Assembly (NCBI RefSeq): GCF_021556435.1
Contig: NZ_JAKGCU010000033.1
Location: 1 to 36,941, forward strand
From: Gordonia tangerina
GTDB taxonomy: Bacteria; Actinomycetota; Actinomycetes; Mycobacteriales; Mycobacteriaceae
Length of the DNA stretch: 36,941 bases
Direction of reading: 5' to 3'
Below, in pieces: positions 1 to 8,554 of this stretch. The first letter of the stretch is position 1. Every line of letters begins with the position of its first letter. The notes below the pieces were generated by a model that saw nothing but the letters and a program-made list of their open reading frames with translations, made no database searches and had not been told where the DNA came from. The position numbers and the translations under genes are program-made.

Positions 1-28
1 CACGACTCAATCGACTACCGTGAGACAC
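1..28 (-). CDS. Possible 5' end of a minus-strand ORF running off the window
   Basis: A GTG at 26-28 on the minus strand sits 5 nt after a perfect AAGGAGG and opens a frame reading MSHGSRLSR up to the window edge. Nine codons cannot identify a protein. The MSH-type opening and the strong ribosome site resemble starts of some actinobacterial transposases such as the IS481 family, which would fit the adjacent inverted repeat. This is a weak guess and the start itself is only moderately supported. Confidence 0.3.
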
Positions 29-98
29 GACATCCTCCTTGATGTGATTTGGGATACCAAGCCCCTCGACCACATCAGGAGGATGTCTCGGCTCTCAC
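20..98. repeat. Imperfect inverted repeat with a start site in each arm
   Basis: The arm at 20-46 pairs with the arm at 71-98 with only a few mismatches or bulges, around a 24-nt loop. Each arm carries a Shine-Dalgarno core followed by a start codon pointing outward: AAGGAGG (34-40, minus) before a GTG at 26-28, and AGGAGG (77-82, plus) before the ATG at 83-85, whose frame reads only 11 codons before TAG. The structure lies about 77 nt past the acyl-CoA synthetase stop, so transcripts would form a large hairpin there, but no T-run follows. It could be an inverted duplication of an insertion-sequence end, or it could act as a terminator. The pairing is seen directly; the origin is inferred. 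Confidence 0.7.
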
Positions 99-174
99 AC
101 CTTTCAAGGAATTACTAGGAGGCCGGAGCTTGCGGAGGCCGTCACGAAGGGCAGTCGCCGCGACGATCATCCGC

Positions 175-1785
175 TCAGTGCGCGAGACCTTCGTCCTTGC
201 TGCCATAGGCATCGCGCAGCTTCGGCTTGACCACCTTGCCGCCGGCGTTGCGTGGCAGTTCGTCGATGATGACGAGGTCCTTGGGCTGTTTGAAGCGGGC
301 CAGGTTCTCGTTGAGAAACGGCTCGAGTTCGGCCAACGTCAGGTCGTCGACGCCTTCGGCGAGCACCACCACTGCGACCGGCACCTCTCCCCACTTCTCG
401 TGGGCGCGCCCGATCACCGCGGCCTCGGTGATCTTGGGATGGGAGAACAACACGTTCTCCACCTCGGCGCAGTAGACGTTCTCACCGCCGGAGATGATCA
501 TGTCCTTCGCACGGTCGACGACGTAAAGGAAGCCCTCCTCGTCCTCTCGCACCAGGTCGCCGGAGTGGAACCAACCACCGCGGAACGCATCCGCGGTGCC
601 CTGCGGATTCTGCCAGTACCCCTTCATCATGTTGGGTCCGCGGTAGACGATCTCACCGACCTCGCCGCGCTTGACGTCATTCATCATGGGATCGACGATG
701 CGTGCGGTCACCGCCGGCACCACCTTGCCGACCGAACCGATCTTGCGCAGCGCGTCCTTGCCTTCGAGGATGCAGGTGATCGGCGACATCTCCGTCTGTC
801 CGAAAGCGGTCATGTTCATCGCTTGTGGGAAGTTCTCGTTCATCGCGTTGAGGACCGTGTCCGACGCAGGCGCGGCGCCCCAACTGATGGTCCGCAGTTT
901 GAGATCGCGCGGACGCGCCTGCTGCGCGGCACATACCGCCTGCCACTGGGCGGGCACCATGAACACCGAGGTCGTCCCCTCGCGTTCCAGCGTGTCCAGC
1001 ATGTCGTCGGGATCGAAGGCGCCCAACGGGTGGATCACCGATCGGACACCGCGATAGAAGACCGGCGCGAACGCCGCGACTCCCGCGATGTGGAAGATGG
1101 GCGGCACCACGGATGCGACGTCATCCTCGCCGCTCTCCCCCGACGTGGCGATCACCGTCATCGCCTGCGCCTGGAGGTTCTGGTGAGTCAACATGGCGCC
1201 CTTGGGTTTACCGGTTGTGCCAGAGGTGTACATGATGAGGGCCACGGCATCCTCGGGTACATCGATCTCGGGCAGATCCGACGGGTCCTCGGTCAGCAGG
1301 GCCGCATAGTCGAGGTGGTCGGAGTCGGCCGGCCGATCGACCACGATGATGCCCTCGACGCCCCCGGCCGACGCGACGGCAGCGTCGATCAGCGGCGCCA
1401 GCATCGCCTCGGTCACCACCATCTTCGAACCGCTGTCGGTCAGCAAGAACGCGACCTCGGCCGGGCTCATCCGGATGTTCACCGGTACCGGGATCGCGCC
1501 GATCAGGTTGGCACCGAGAACAGCCTCGATGTACTCCGTGCGATTCAGCATCGCCATGAGCACGCGATCCCCGAATCGGACGCCGCGCCGGTGCAGGGCG
1601 GCCGCAAACGCGTGGGTTCGTTCCTCGAGTTGCCGCCACGTGGTCGCCCGGTCGAGGTACTTCACCGCGACCTGATCGGGCACCATGAACGAGTGTCGGC
1701 GGATCTGGTTGTTCCAATGGTTACGCCGTGAACGCATCGGCTCGGTGGTCAGTTCGCTGGTCTGTCCGCTGGCGGTGGCAGTCAT
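175..1785 (-). CDS. FadD-type acyl-CoA synthetase (AMP-forming)
   Basis: Activates a carboxylic acid to acyl-AMP and then acyl-CoA in the cytoplasm. The 536-residue product has the adenylate-forming P-loop YTSGTTGKPKG at about 186-196, an FGQTE adenine-binding motif in the middle, a hinge region around SGGENVYCAEVEN, and the C-terminal catalytic lysine in NAGGKVVK (about K517), so it looks complete. The ATG at 1785 is chosen because homology begins near it; AGGGGA lies about 10 nt upstream. It is the third gene behind the alcohol and aldehyde dehydrogenases on the same strand, which would supply its acid. It is separated from the aldehyde dehydrogenase by 138 nt containing a hairpin, so it may be partly uncoupled. 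Chain-length preference cannot be read from the sequence. Confidence 0.93.
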   Translation of the reverse strand: MTATASGQTSELTTEPMRSRRNHWNNQIRRHSFMVPDQVAVKYLDRATTWRQLEERTHAFAAALHRRGVRFGDRVLMAMLNRTEYIEAVLGANLIGAIPVPVNIRMSPAEVAFLLTDSGSKMVVTEAMLAPLIDAAVASAGGVEGIIVVDRPADSDHLDYAALLTEDPSDLPEIDVPEDAVALIMYTSGTTGKPKGAMLTHQNLQAQAMTVIATSGESGEDDVASVVPPIFHIAGVAAFAPVFYRGVRSVIHPLGAFDPDDMLDTLEREGTTSVFMVPAQWQAVCAAQQARPRDLKLRTISWGAAPASDTVLNAMNENFPQAMNMTAFGQTEMSPITCILEGKDALRKIGSVGKVVPAVTARIVDPMMNDVKRGEVGEIVYRGPNMMKGYWQNPQGTADAFRGGWFHSGDLVREDEEGFLYVVDRAKDMIISGGENVYCAEVENVLFSHPKITEAAVIGRAHEKWGEVPVAVVVLAEGVDDLTLAELEPFLNENLARFKQPKDLVIIDELPRNAGGKVVKPKLRDAYGSKDEGLAH

Positions 1786-1881
1786 CCTCGTCTGTTCCCC
1801 TGTCGTGAAAGTGTGGGGCCATCGGGTACCCCGGAATTGTGGCCTCGACCACACAGTAGGTCGGGCTGCCGGTGTTCCGAG

Positions 1882-1900
1882 GGCGAATCGGCGATTCGCC
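1882..1900. repeat. 8-bp perfect inverted repeat between aldehyde dehydrogenase and FadD genes
   Basis: GGCGAATC (1882-1889) and GATTCGCC (1893-1900) are perfect inverted arms with a 3-nt spacer, inside the 138-nt gap between the aldehyde dehydrogenase stop and the acyl-CoA synthetase start. In the minus-strand transcript this makes a short stable hairpin with no U-run. It may be an operator, an mRNA-processing hairpin or a weak attenuator. Confidence 0.45.
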
Positions 1901-1923
1901 GGGCGCCCGTTGCCCCATGGTCG

Positions 1924-3339
1924 TCAGCCTTGGATCGACTTCACTTCCAAAAACTCCTCAAGCCCGAATTGTCCTGCCTCGCGGCCGATTCCGGACTGCT
2001 TGTACCCGCCGAAAGGCGCGTCGAGATTCATCCCGGCGTCGTTGACGGCGATCTGGCCGGCGCGGATCTTGCGCGCGACCTGCTGGGCGCGCTCCGTCGA
2101 GCCCGACCACACCCCACCGGCCAGTCCGTAGATCGTGTCGTTGGCGATCGCGACGGCCTCCTCCTCGGTGTCGTACGGCTCGATCGCCAATACCGGGCCG
2201 AAGATCTCCTCGCGGTGGATCGTCATCTCCGGTGTGACATCGGAGAACACCGTCGGCGACACGTAGGCACCCCCGCCCTCCGCAGGCTCGGTCTGGCCGC
2301 CGGTCACCACCCGGGCGCCCTCGTCGATGCCCTTACGGATGTAGCCGAGCACGCGTTCCTGCTGGGTGCGCGAGGACAACGGGCCCAGGACGGTGGTCTC
2401 GTCCGTCGGGTCACCCACCGTGATCGATTCGGTGACCGCCTTGGCGATGCCCTCGACCTCGGCCAGCTTGGCGCGGGGCACCAGCAGGCGGGTCAACGCC
2501 GAACACGTCTGGCCGGAGTTGATCATCGCCGCCTGCACGGCGGCCGGCACCGCGGCGTTCAGGTCGGCATCGTCGAGCAGGATGTTGGGGCTCTTGCCGC
2601 CGAGCTCGAGGGAGACCCGCTTCACGGTCCCCGATGCCAGTTCGCTCACTCGCCGTCCGGCGCGGGTGGATCCGGTGAAGCTCACCAGGTCGACGTCGGG
2701 ATGAGACGCGATCGCCTCCCCCACCTCGGGTCCGGTGCCGAACACGACGTTGAAGACACCGGCCGGAAGGCCAGCCGCCTCGACGATCTCGGCGAGAATG
2801 ATCGCGTTGAGCGGAGTGTTCTCACTCGGTTTCACGACGACGGTGTTGCCCGCGGCCATGCCGTAGGCGGCTTTGAGGGCGATCTGATGCAGCGGGTAGT
2901 TCCACGGCGTGATCGCTCCGATGACGCCGTAGGGTTCGCGGACGATCGTCGAGCCCCGGTAGCTCTGTTCGAATTCGAACTCGGTGACGATCGTGGCCGA
3001 TTGGGCAAAGCTGTTGATCGGCAACGGAACCTGAGCGGCCCGAGCGAACGAGAGGGGTGAGCCCATCTCGCTGGAGATCACTTCTGCCAGTTCATCGGCC
3101 CGCTCGGTGAGTCCTTGTGCGATGGCACCGAGGTAGCGGGCGCGCTCGGACATCGGCGTGGCCGCCCAGCTGTCGAATGCCGCACGCGCGGCGGCGACGG
3201 CGCGGTCGACGTCGTCGGCGGAGCCGGCCCCGACCTCAGCGATGATCTCGTCGGTCGCGGGGTTGGTCACCGGCAGCAACGAACTTCCCGTCGCGGGAAC
3301 CCATTGTCCGTTGATGTAGTGGTCCTTGTGTGTCCGCAT
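1924..3339 (-). CDS. NAD(P)-dependent aldehyde dehydrogenase
   Basis: Oxidises an aldehyde to the carboxylic acid. The 471-residue protein has all class-3 ALDH landmarks: the oxyanion asparagine in TPWNYP (N147), cofactor lysine in VVVKPSE (K170), the FTGSTRAGR turn, general base in LELGGK (E245) and the nucleophile in GQTCSA (C279). The ATG at 3339 has a GAGGAG site 7 nt upstream that overlaps the end of the alcohol dehydrogenase gene; only 10 nt separate the two genes, so they are surely co-transcribed and probably translationally coupled. The order alcohol dehydrogenase, aldehyde dehydrogenase, acyl-CoA synthetase reads as oxidation of a primary alcohol to acyl-CoA. The exact substrate is not determinable. 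Confidence 0.95.
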   Translation of the reverse strand: MRTHKDHYINGQWVPATGSSLLPVTNPATDEIIAEVGAGSADDVDRAVAAARAAFDSWAATPMSERARYLGAIAQGLTERADELAEVISSEMGSPLSFARAAQVPLPINSFAQSATIVTEFEFEQSYRGSTIVREPYGVIGAITPWNYPLHQIALKAAYGMAAGNTVVVKPSENTPLNAIILAEIVEAAGLPAGVFNVVFGTGPEVGEAIASHPDVDLVSFTGSTRAGRRVSELASGTVKRVSLELGGKSPNILLDDADLNAAVPAAVQAAMINSGQTCSALTRLLVPRAKLAEVEGIAKAVTESITVGDPTDETTVLGPLSSRTQQERVLGYIRKGIDEGARVVTGGQTEPAEGGGAYVSPTVFSDVTPEMTIHREEIFGPVLAIEPYDTEEEAVAIANDTIYGLAGGVWSGSTERAQQVARKIRAGQIAVNDAGMNLDAPFGGYKQSGIGREAGQFGLEEFLEVKSIQG

Positions 3340-3349
3340 GTGGTTCTCC

Positions 3350-4477
3350 TCAGTAGTCCTGATCGGTGTAGACGACGACTCCGCGCAGGTTCTTGCCCTC
3401 GGCCATGTCGCGATAGCCCTGATTGATGTCCTCGAGCCGATACGTCGTGGTCACGAGCTCGTCGAGCTTGAGGTGTCCGGTCCGATACAGGTGCAACAGC
3501 TTGGGGATCTGCGTGCGCGGACCGACCCCGCCGAAGATGGCCCCCTGCACCCGCTTCTGCAGCAAGGTCAACTCGAACAGATTGAGATCGACCTGCCCGT
3601 CCTGGAAATCGCCCATGCCGGTGACCACGACCTGCCCGCCCTTGGCGGTCAGTCCCAGGGCCTGCTGGACGTGCTCACCGGAGATCACCCCGACGGTGAT
3701 GATCACGACGTCGGCCATGTGCCCCCAGGTGAGGTCCGGCAACTCGGCGATCGCCTCGTCCACCGTGGAGTAGGTGTGTGTCGCACCGAACTCCATGGCC
3801 TTCTTCTGCTTGAACTCGACCGGATCGATGGCGATGACGTAGCGGGCACCGGCGAACGCTGCGCCCTGGACGGCGTTGATCCCGACGCCGCCCACGCCCA
3901 TCACCACGACGACGTCGCCGGGACGGGTGTCACCGATCTCGGTCGCCGACCCCCAGCCGGTCGAGACGCCGCAGCCGAGCAGCGCAGCCTTGTCGAGCGG
4001 GATGTCCTTCTCGATCTTGACCACTGAGGCCTGGTGGACGGTGACATAGGGCGCGAAGGTGCCCAGCAGGCACATCTGTAGCACCGGCTGCCCGTTGCGG
4101 CTGACCCGGTAGCTCTTGTCCGAGATGGCCTGACCCGACAGCAGTCCCGCGCCTTCGTCGCACAGGTTCTGCCGACCGGTGGCACACGCCGGACACGTGC
4201 CACAGGCGGGGATGAACGCCAAAACGACGTGATCGCCCTCCTCCAGCCCGGTGACACCCGGCCCGACCTTGGTGATGACCCCCGCTCCTTCGTGGCCGCC
4301 TAGGACGGGCATGAACGGCACTGGGCTCGAGCCGCTCTGCAGATGTGCGTCAGAGTGGCAGAGGCCAGACGCTGCCAGTTTGACCTGTACCTCCCCCGCA
4401 ACCGGCTCGCCCAGCTCGACGTCGTCGATCTTCCATTCGGCGCCGACATCCTCGAGGATCGCTGCTTTGGTCTTCAT
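3350..4477 (-). CDS. Zinc-containing NDMA-dependent-type alcohol dehydrogenase
   Basis: Medium-chain dehydrogenase oxidising an alcohol to an aldehyde. The 375-residue product starts at the ATG at 4477, with AAGGAG 7 nt upstream; the longer frame to 4591 has no ribosome site and a cysteine/arginine-rich non-homologous extension. Catalytic-zinc ligands appear in SGLCHSDAH (C40) and GGHEGAG (H62, E63). The structural zinc lobe is CGTCPACATGRQNLC (C92, C95, C98, C106). The nucleotide-binding motif is GVGGVG. Length and sequence style match the actinobacterial family of nicotinoprotein alcohol dehydrogenases assayed with N,N-dimethyl-4-nitrosoaniline, which keep NAD(H) bound; that assignment rests on family recognition. 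It is first gene of the operon, facing an AraC regulator across 324 nt. Confidence 0.92.
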   Translation of the reverse strand: MKTKAAILEDVGAEWKIDDVELGEPVAGEVQVKLAASGLCHSDAHLQSGSSPVPFMPVLGGHEGAGVITKVGPGVTGLEEGDHVVLAFIPACGTCPACATGRQNLCDEGAGLLSGQAISDKSYRVSRNGQPVLQMCLLGTFAPYVTVHQASVVKIEKDIPLDKAALLGCGVSTGWGSATEIGDTRPGDVVVVMGVGGVGINAVQGAAFAGARYVIAIDPVEFKQKKAMEFGATHTYSTVDEAIAELPDLTWGHMADVVIITVGVISGEHVQQALGLTAKGGQVVVTGMGDFQDGQVDLNLFELTLLQKRVQGAIFGGVGPRTQIPKLLHLYRTGHLKLDELVTTTYRLEDINQGYRDMAEGKNLRGVVVYTDQDY

Positions 4478-4801
4478 TTGTCTGCTCCTTAGAACTCGGT
4501 GGGAACTCGGGCAAAAGCTCCGGCGCACGCACAGGTGCGCAGGACAGACGCACCGGTGACCCGCTTCGCACCGAAACCCAGCGTGTGACACCTGTCACTT
4601 CGGTCGTGGATGAGCGTATGGTCGGACTCTCGGGTGACAACAGGCCATCCGCGGCCAGAACCACTGCAATTGCGGCCATCTTCGAGCTGGACACTTGTCC
4701 CACAAAGGTGCAAGTCACAACGGTGGGGTCGTTGCCGTGATCTGGATGAGGCGTGATACTGCTCACAGGGCAGGGTGTGCGTCTGAGGAGAGGATGACAG
4801 C
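4478..4801. other. 324-nt divergent regulatory region (alcohol dehydrogenase / AraC gene)
   Basis: No convincing gene is present. The region holds a CRP-like palindrome at 4584-4599 and a second, imperfect inverted repeat GGACACTTGTCC at 4689-4700 about 100 nt upstream of the AraC-gene start. GTGACA/TGTCAC-like half-sites recur (for example GGTGACAAC near 4633 and AAGTCACAAC near 4712). Both flanking genes should have promoters here; I could not fix a -10/-35 pair with confidence. Confidence 0.6.
4584..4599. promoter_or_regulatory. CRP/GlxR-like binding site
   Basis: TGTGACACCTGTCACT matches the CRP-family consensus TGTGA-N6-TCACA at nine of ten defined positions and contains the perfect palindrome GTGACA-CC-TGTCAC (4585-4598). 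It lies about 107 nt upstream of the alcohol dehydrogenase start. A cAMP-responsive regulator could link this alcohol-oxidation operon to carbon status; that is inference from the motif. Confidence 0.55.
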
Positions 4802-5884
4802 GTGACGATGATCGTCGAAGCCGGCGGGGGGCTGGACGACTCCGATCCTGCGGACCCCGTGTTCGCCCGCATGCCGGATCCGTGGGACCACCCCCGCACG
4901 ACGGCCGGCGTGGCCATCATCTGCGACTGGGCACAGCGGCACGGGAGTGCGATCGAGCGTCTACTCGACGGCAGTGGGCTGACCCGCGCATCGCTGGGTG
5001 ACGCCACCGTCCTGATCGAGGCGCAGCAGGAGATCGTCGTCATCCGAAACCTGCTCGATGCCCTCGGGCACCGACCGGCAATCGGGGCGCAGATCGGTCG
5101 GGAGTATCACCTGACGTCCTACGGTTACTACGGCTACCTGCTCCAGGCATGTGAGATCGTCGCCGACATGGTGCGCTGCGGGCTGCGGTACTCGCCGCTG
5201 ACGTTCGCTTTCGCCACCATGACCGGTGAGTTACTCGCCGGCGAGCGGTGGTCGCTCGCCGCGCACACCGACGGTGTGCCCGACGACATCGCCGCATTCG
5301 TGATCGAACGCGATCTGAGCGCCAGCGTGCAAATGCAACGTGAACTGTTCGCCGGGACCGGCGTCACGCCGCTGCAGGAAGTGCGGTTCGCCCATCGCGT
5401 CGAGGATGCTGCGGTGCGTCGGGCCTACACCGAGGTCTTCAACGCTCCGGTTCGATTCGGTTGTACGCGTGACGAATTGATTTTCGAGCGGTCCTACCTG
5501 GACCTTCCGTTGCCGATGGCCAACCCGCACACCGCTGCGGTGATCATCGAGCAGTGCGAGCGGATTCGAGCAGAAAGGCTGCATGCCAACGGGATCGCCG
5601 GACGCGTGCGTGCCTACCTGCTCGATAGGCCGTCGCTGGACTGCACTCTCGAAGAGTGCGCTGCCGACCTGCACTACTCCGCACGGACCCTGCGTCGCGG
5701 CCTGACGCGTGAGGGCACGTCGTACCGCGCCATCCATGACGATGTGCGTCGAAGCCTCGCCCATGACCTCATGCGGGACACGAATCTGCCGCGTACGCAG
5801 ATCGCCGAACGTTTGGGATATCGCGATTGGTCGAGTTTCTCGCGTGCGATGCGCCGGTGGGCGGGCACGGCACACGCACAATGA
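4802..5884 (+). CDS. AraC-family transcriptional regulator
   Basis: A 360-residue regulator with a long N-terminal sensor domain of the arabinose-binding-like (PF12625) type seen in OruR/ArgR-like regulators, and a C-terminal double helix-turn-helix starting near residue 260. The segment YSARTLRRGL is the first recognition helix and TQIAERLGYRDWSSFSRAMRRW the conserved second HTH. The GTG at 4802 has GGAGAGGA about 7 nt upstream. It is divergent from the alcohol/aldehyde dehydrogenase operon, so it is probably its regulator, sensing an alcohol or a product. A 16-bp-stem terminator follows its stop at once. Confidence 0.9.
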   Translation: MTMIVEAGGGLDDSDPADPVFARMPDPWDHPRTTAGVAIICDWAQRHGSAIERLLDGSGLTRASLGDATVLIEAQQEIVVIRNLLDALGHRPAIGAQIGREYHLTSYGYYGYLLQACEIVADMVRCGLRYSPLTFAFATMTGELLAGERWSLAAHTDGVPDDIAAFVIERDLSASVQMQRELFAGTGVTPLQEVRFAHRVEDAAVRRAYTEVFNAPVRFGCTRDELIFERSYLDLPLPMANPHTAAVIIEQCERIRAERLHANGIAGRVRAYLLDRPSLDCTLEECAADLHYSARTLRRGLTREGTSYRAIHDDVRRSLAHDLMRDTNLPRTQIAERLGYRDWSSFSRAMRRWAGTAHAQ

Positions 5885-5887
5885 CGT

Positions 5888-5931
5888 CGACGTCGGTTCC
5901 CCGCAGGAGCACCCACGGGGAACCGACGTCG
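5888..5931. terminator. Bidirectional hairpin terminator
   Basis: A perfect 16-bp stem (CGACGTCGGTTCCCCG at 5888-5903 with its complement at 5916-5931) closes a 12-nt loop. It begins 3 nt after the AraC-gene stop and ends 13 nt before the stop of the convergent monooxygenase gene, so it can serve both. There is no U-run, as is common in actinobacteria. Confidence 0.8.
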
Positions 5932-5944
5932 CGCAGGGCCGGCC

Positions 5945-7531
5945 TCAGACCAGTTCGAACCCGTGGTACCCGGTCACTGCGATCCCGTCGAGGATCTGCT
6001 GGTAAGTGCCCACCCCACCGACGAACGGCAACGCGGCACGAGGTTTTCCGGGCACGTTGGCGCCCATGTACCACGACGGAGCCTGCTTGAGCAGCGTCAT
6101 GTCGGCGGCGTCATTGGTCGTGTTGACCCAGTTGTCCTCGGCCGCCACGTCCGGCTCGATGCGTGTCAGGCCGTGTTCGCGCAGGTGGCTCAACGCAGCG
6201 CTGATCCACTCCACGTGGGTCTCGATGGACGTCACCATGTTCGACAGCACCGACGGGCTCTGCGGTCCGGTCACGGTGAACAGGTTCGGGAAACCGGCCG
6301 ACATCAGTCCGAGGTACGTCCGCGGTCCGTCGGACCACTTGTCGCGCAGCGTTTGTGCGCCGTGGCGGATGTCGATCGCCGCCAGCGCCCCGGTCATCGC
6401 GTCGAAACCGGTGGCCAGGATGATCACGTCGAACTCGTGGTCGGTCCCCCCGGCCCGGATCCCGTGTTCGGTGATGCGTTCGATCGGTTGTTCGTTGACG
6501 TCGACCAGCGTCACATTGGGTTGGTTGTAGACCTCGTAGTAGCCGGTGTCCACGCACATCCGTTTGGCCGCGATCGGGTACGACCGAGGAGTCAGCTTCT
6601 CGGCCACCGCCGGATCGTGCACCTTGTCCTTGATGCGGTTGCGCACATACTCGGCGGCCCGGGCATTCGCCTCCTCGTTCTGCAGGAGATCGCGGAAGGA
6701 CTGCTGGAAGCACAGGCCACCATCGTCGTAGCGCATATGCAGTTCCGAACGGATGCGCCCATCGTCGAGGTCGTCGAAGAACGGCGGAAGTTCATCGCCA
6801 CAAGGTATTCCGCCGACCGAGAGTCGGCTCTCCGCCCGGAAGTCGTCGTAGTGAGTCTTCAGTTCCGCCAGTTCTTCGGCGATGAGCCGGTTCTGCGCGG
6901 GGACGGCGTAGGTTGGGGTCCGTTGGAACACCGTCAGCGAACCAACCGTGGGTGCGATGGCCGTGATTGTCTGAATTCCCGACGATCCGGTGCCGATGAC
7001 CGCGACCCGTTTGTCGGCGAAATCCACCTCGTCGGTGGGCCAGTCCCAGGTCCAGTACACGTCTCCGGCGAAGTCGTCGAGGCCGGGGAACTCGGGAAGC
7101 AGCGGTTTGGACAGACATCCGGTCGCGGCGACGACGTAGCGCGCGGTGATCGTCGCCCCGCTGTCGGTGGTTGCGGTCCACATGTCCTGCGGATCGTCGA
7201 AATCGAGTGATACGACCCGAGTGTCGAATGAGATGTCCGTGCGAAGGTTGAGCTTGTCCGCAACGTGTTCGAGGTAGGCGAGAATCTCGGGTTGCGCCGC
7301 ATAGCGCTCGGTCCAGTTCCACTCCTGCTGCAATTCGGGATCGAAAGAGTAGGAGTAACCGATCGATTCGATGTCGCATCGCGCGCCGGGATATCGATTC
7401 CAGTACCAGGTGCCGCCCACCTGCGGCCCGGCCTCGACGACATGGGCATCGAATCCCAGTTCGCGGAGTTTGTGAAGTTGATACAGGCCGGAGAAACCGG
7501 CGCCGATGATCAGTACGTCCCGGTCAGGCAT
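5945..7531 (-). CDS. Flavin monooxygenase, Baeyer-Villiger type
   Basis: A 528-residue FAD- and NADPH-binding oxygenase expected to insert oxygen next to a carbonyl. Two Rossmann fingerprints are present: GAGFSG (10-15, FAD) and GTGSSG (180-185, NADPH). The BVMO-specific motif FxGxxxHxxxWP is represented by FAGDVYWTWDWP (154-165), so the usual histidine is tryptophan at 160. The C-terminus has the typical SWYMGANVPGKPRA segment. The start overlaps the end of the upstream alpha/beta hydrolase gene by 8 nt, so the two are co-translated. BVMO plus esterase is a known ketone-to-ester-to-alcohol/acid pairing (for example acetone oxidation in Gordonia TY-5). Whether this variant performs Baeyer-Villiger chemistry or another flavin oxygenation is open. 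Confidence 0.9.
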   Translation of the reverse strand: MPDRDVLIIGAGFSGLYQLHKLRELGFDAHVVEAGPQVGGTWYWNRYPGARCDIESIGYSYSFDPELQQEWNWTERYAAQPEILAYLEHVADKLNLRTDISFDTRVVSLDFDDPQDMWTATTDSGATITARYVVAATGCLSKPLLPEFPGLDDFAGDVYWTWDWPTDEVDFADKRVAVIGTGSSGIQTITAIAPTVGSLTVFQRTPTYAVPAQNRLIAEELAELKTHYDDFRAESRLSVGGIPCGDELPPFFDDLDDGRIRSELHMRYDDGGLCFQQSFRDLLQNEEANARAAEYVRNRIKDKVHDPAVAEKLTPRSYPIAAKRMCVDTGYYEVYNQPNVTLVDVNEQPIERITEHGIRAGGTDHEFDVIILATGFDAMTGALAAIDIRHGAQTLRDKWSDGPRTYLGLMSAGFPNLFTVTGPQSPSVLSNMVTSIETHVEWISAALSHLREHGLTRIEPDVAAEDNWVNTTNDAADMTLLKQAPSWYMGANVPGKPRAALPFVGGVGTYQQILDGIAVTGYHGFELV

Positions 7532-8504
7532 CGCTGGTGGCCTCTTCCTGTGGCGCGCTGGTGTGCGCGTGATTACTGATGAAGGTGGTGATGTGGTCGG
7601 CGACGAGCGCTATGCCGGTCTGATAGCCCGGCAAGATGTTCGCCATCTGGAAGTAGATGTGCATCTGTCCTTCTGCCTCGGCGAGGGTGACCGGTACACC
7701 GGCCTTCTCCAGCGCCCGGGCGTAGGCCACCCCCTCGTCATGCAGCGGGTCGTATTGGCAGACATAGACCAACGCGGGTGGCAGGCCCGACAGGTCGGCG
7801 GCGCGCAGTGGTGATGCGTCGGGGTGGGTTCGGGCCGCGACGTCGGGCAAATAGTGGTCCCAGAACCAGATCATCGTGTCCCGGCTGAGCATCAGTTGGT
7901 TCTCGGGGTCCACGTAGGACGGCGTGTCGACATCGCAGTCGGTGACCGGATACACCAGGGCCTGATAGTCGATCTGTGGGCCACGGCGGTCGCGTGCCCA
8001 GTGGGTCATCACCGCGGCGATGTTGCCGCCGGCGCTGTCGCCCGCGACGATCAGCGGCGCGCCGGTTGTGGCGAGTTCGGCGAGATGTTCGGCAGCCCAG
8101 CACAAGCCGAGGTAGCTGTCCTCGATCGCGGTCGGGAACCGATGCTCCGGCGCCTTCCGATAATTGACGAGGACGACCGTCGACCGCGTGCGGTTCGCCA
8201 GATCGCGCCCGACATGGTCGTACTGCAGATCGATGTCACCCAGCACCCAACCGCCGCCGTGGAAGTAGACGATCACCGCTTCGGGTTCTCCCTCGGGAAT
8301 GAGTGCGCGCACCCGGAACAGGCCGCCGTCAGCACCCTTGAGCTTGACGTTGCGGACCGCACCGACCTCCGGTCCCCGACCACTCATGCCGGCGAAGATG
8401 GGTCCGGTCATCCTGGCCAGTGCCGGTGTCTGTTCGCTGATCGGTGGCTGGCGTTCCTCGGCGAGTTGCTGCAACAGCCCCTGTGATACCGGTTCGAGCG
8501 GCAT
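7524..8504 (-). CDS. Alpha/beta hydrolase (hormone-sensitive-lipase / acetyl esterase type)
   Basis: A 326-residue carboxylesterase. The oxyanion-hole motif FHGGGW is at 81-86, the nucleophile elbow GDSAGG at 155-160 (Ser157), the acid probably in the YDPLHDEG segment and the histidine in GQMHIYF near the C-terminus. The ATG at 8504 has AAGGGGA 6 nt upstream; the extension to 8648 is non-homologous. It is first gene of a two-gene operon with the monooxygenase, consistent with hydrolysing the ester or lactone made by the latter. It faces the LLM oxidoreductase gene across a 161-nt intergenic region with a CRP-like site. Confidence 0.92.
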   Translation of the reverse strand: MPLEPVSQGLLQQLAEERQPPISEQTPALARMTGPIFAGMSGRGPEVGAVRNVKLKGADGGLFRVRALIPEGEPEAVIVYFHGGGWVLGDIDLQYDHVGRDLANRTRSTVVLVNYRKAPEHRFPTAIEDSYLGLCWAAEHLAELATTGAPLIVAGDSAGGNIAAVMTHWARDRRGPQIDYQALVYPVTDCDVDTPSYVDPENQLMLSRDTMIWFWDHYLPDVAARTHPDASPLRAADLSGLPPALVYVCQYDPLHDEGVAYARALEKAGVPVTLAEAEGQMHIYFQMANILPGYQTGIALVADHITTFISNHAHTSAPQEEATSDA

Positions 8505-8554
8505 TCTTGTCCCCTTCTGCCTCGGCGGGGGTCGGATGACTCCCGCAGCCGAAC

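Noticed and set aside
49..1731. A 560-codon open frame antisense to the acyl-CoA synthetase
   Set aside because: Shadow of the real gene; composition is Arg/His/Asp-rich and no motif is visible.
5963..7210. A 415-codon plus-strand frame across the monooxygenase gene
   Set aside because: Antisense shadow; the minus strand encodes both Rossmann motifs.
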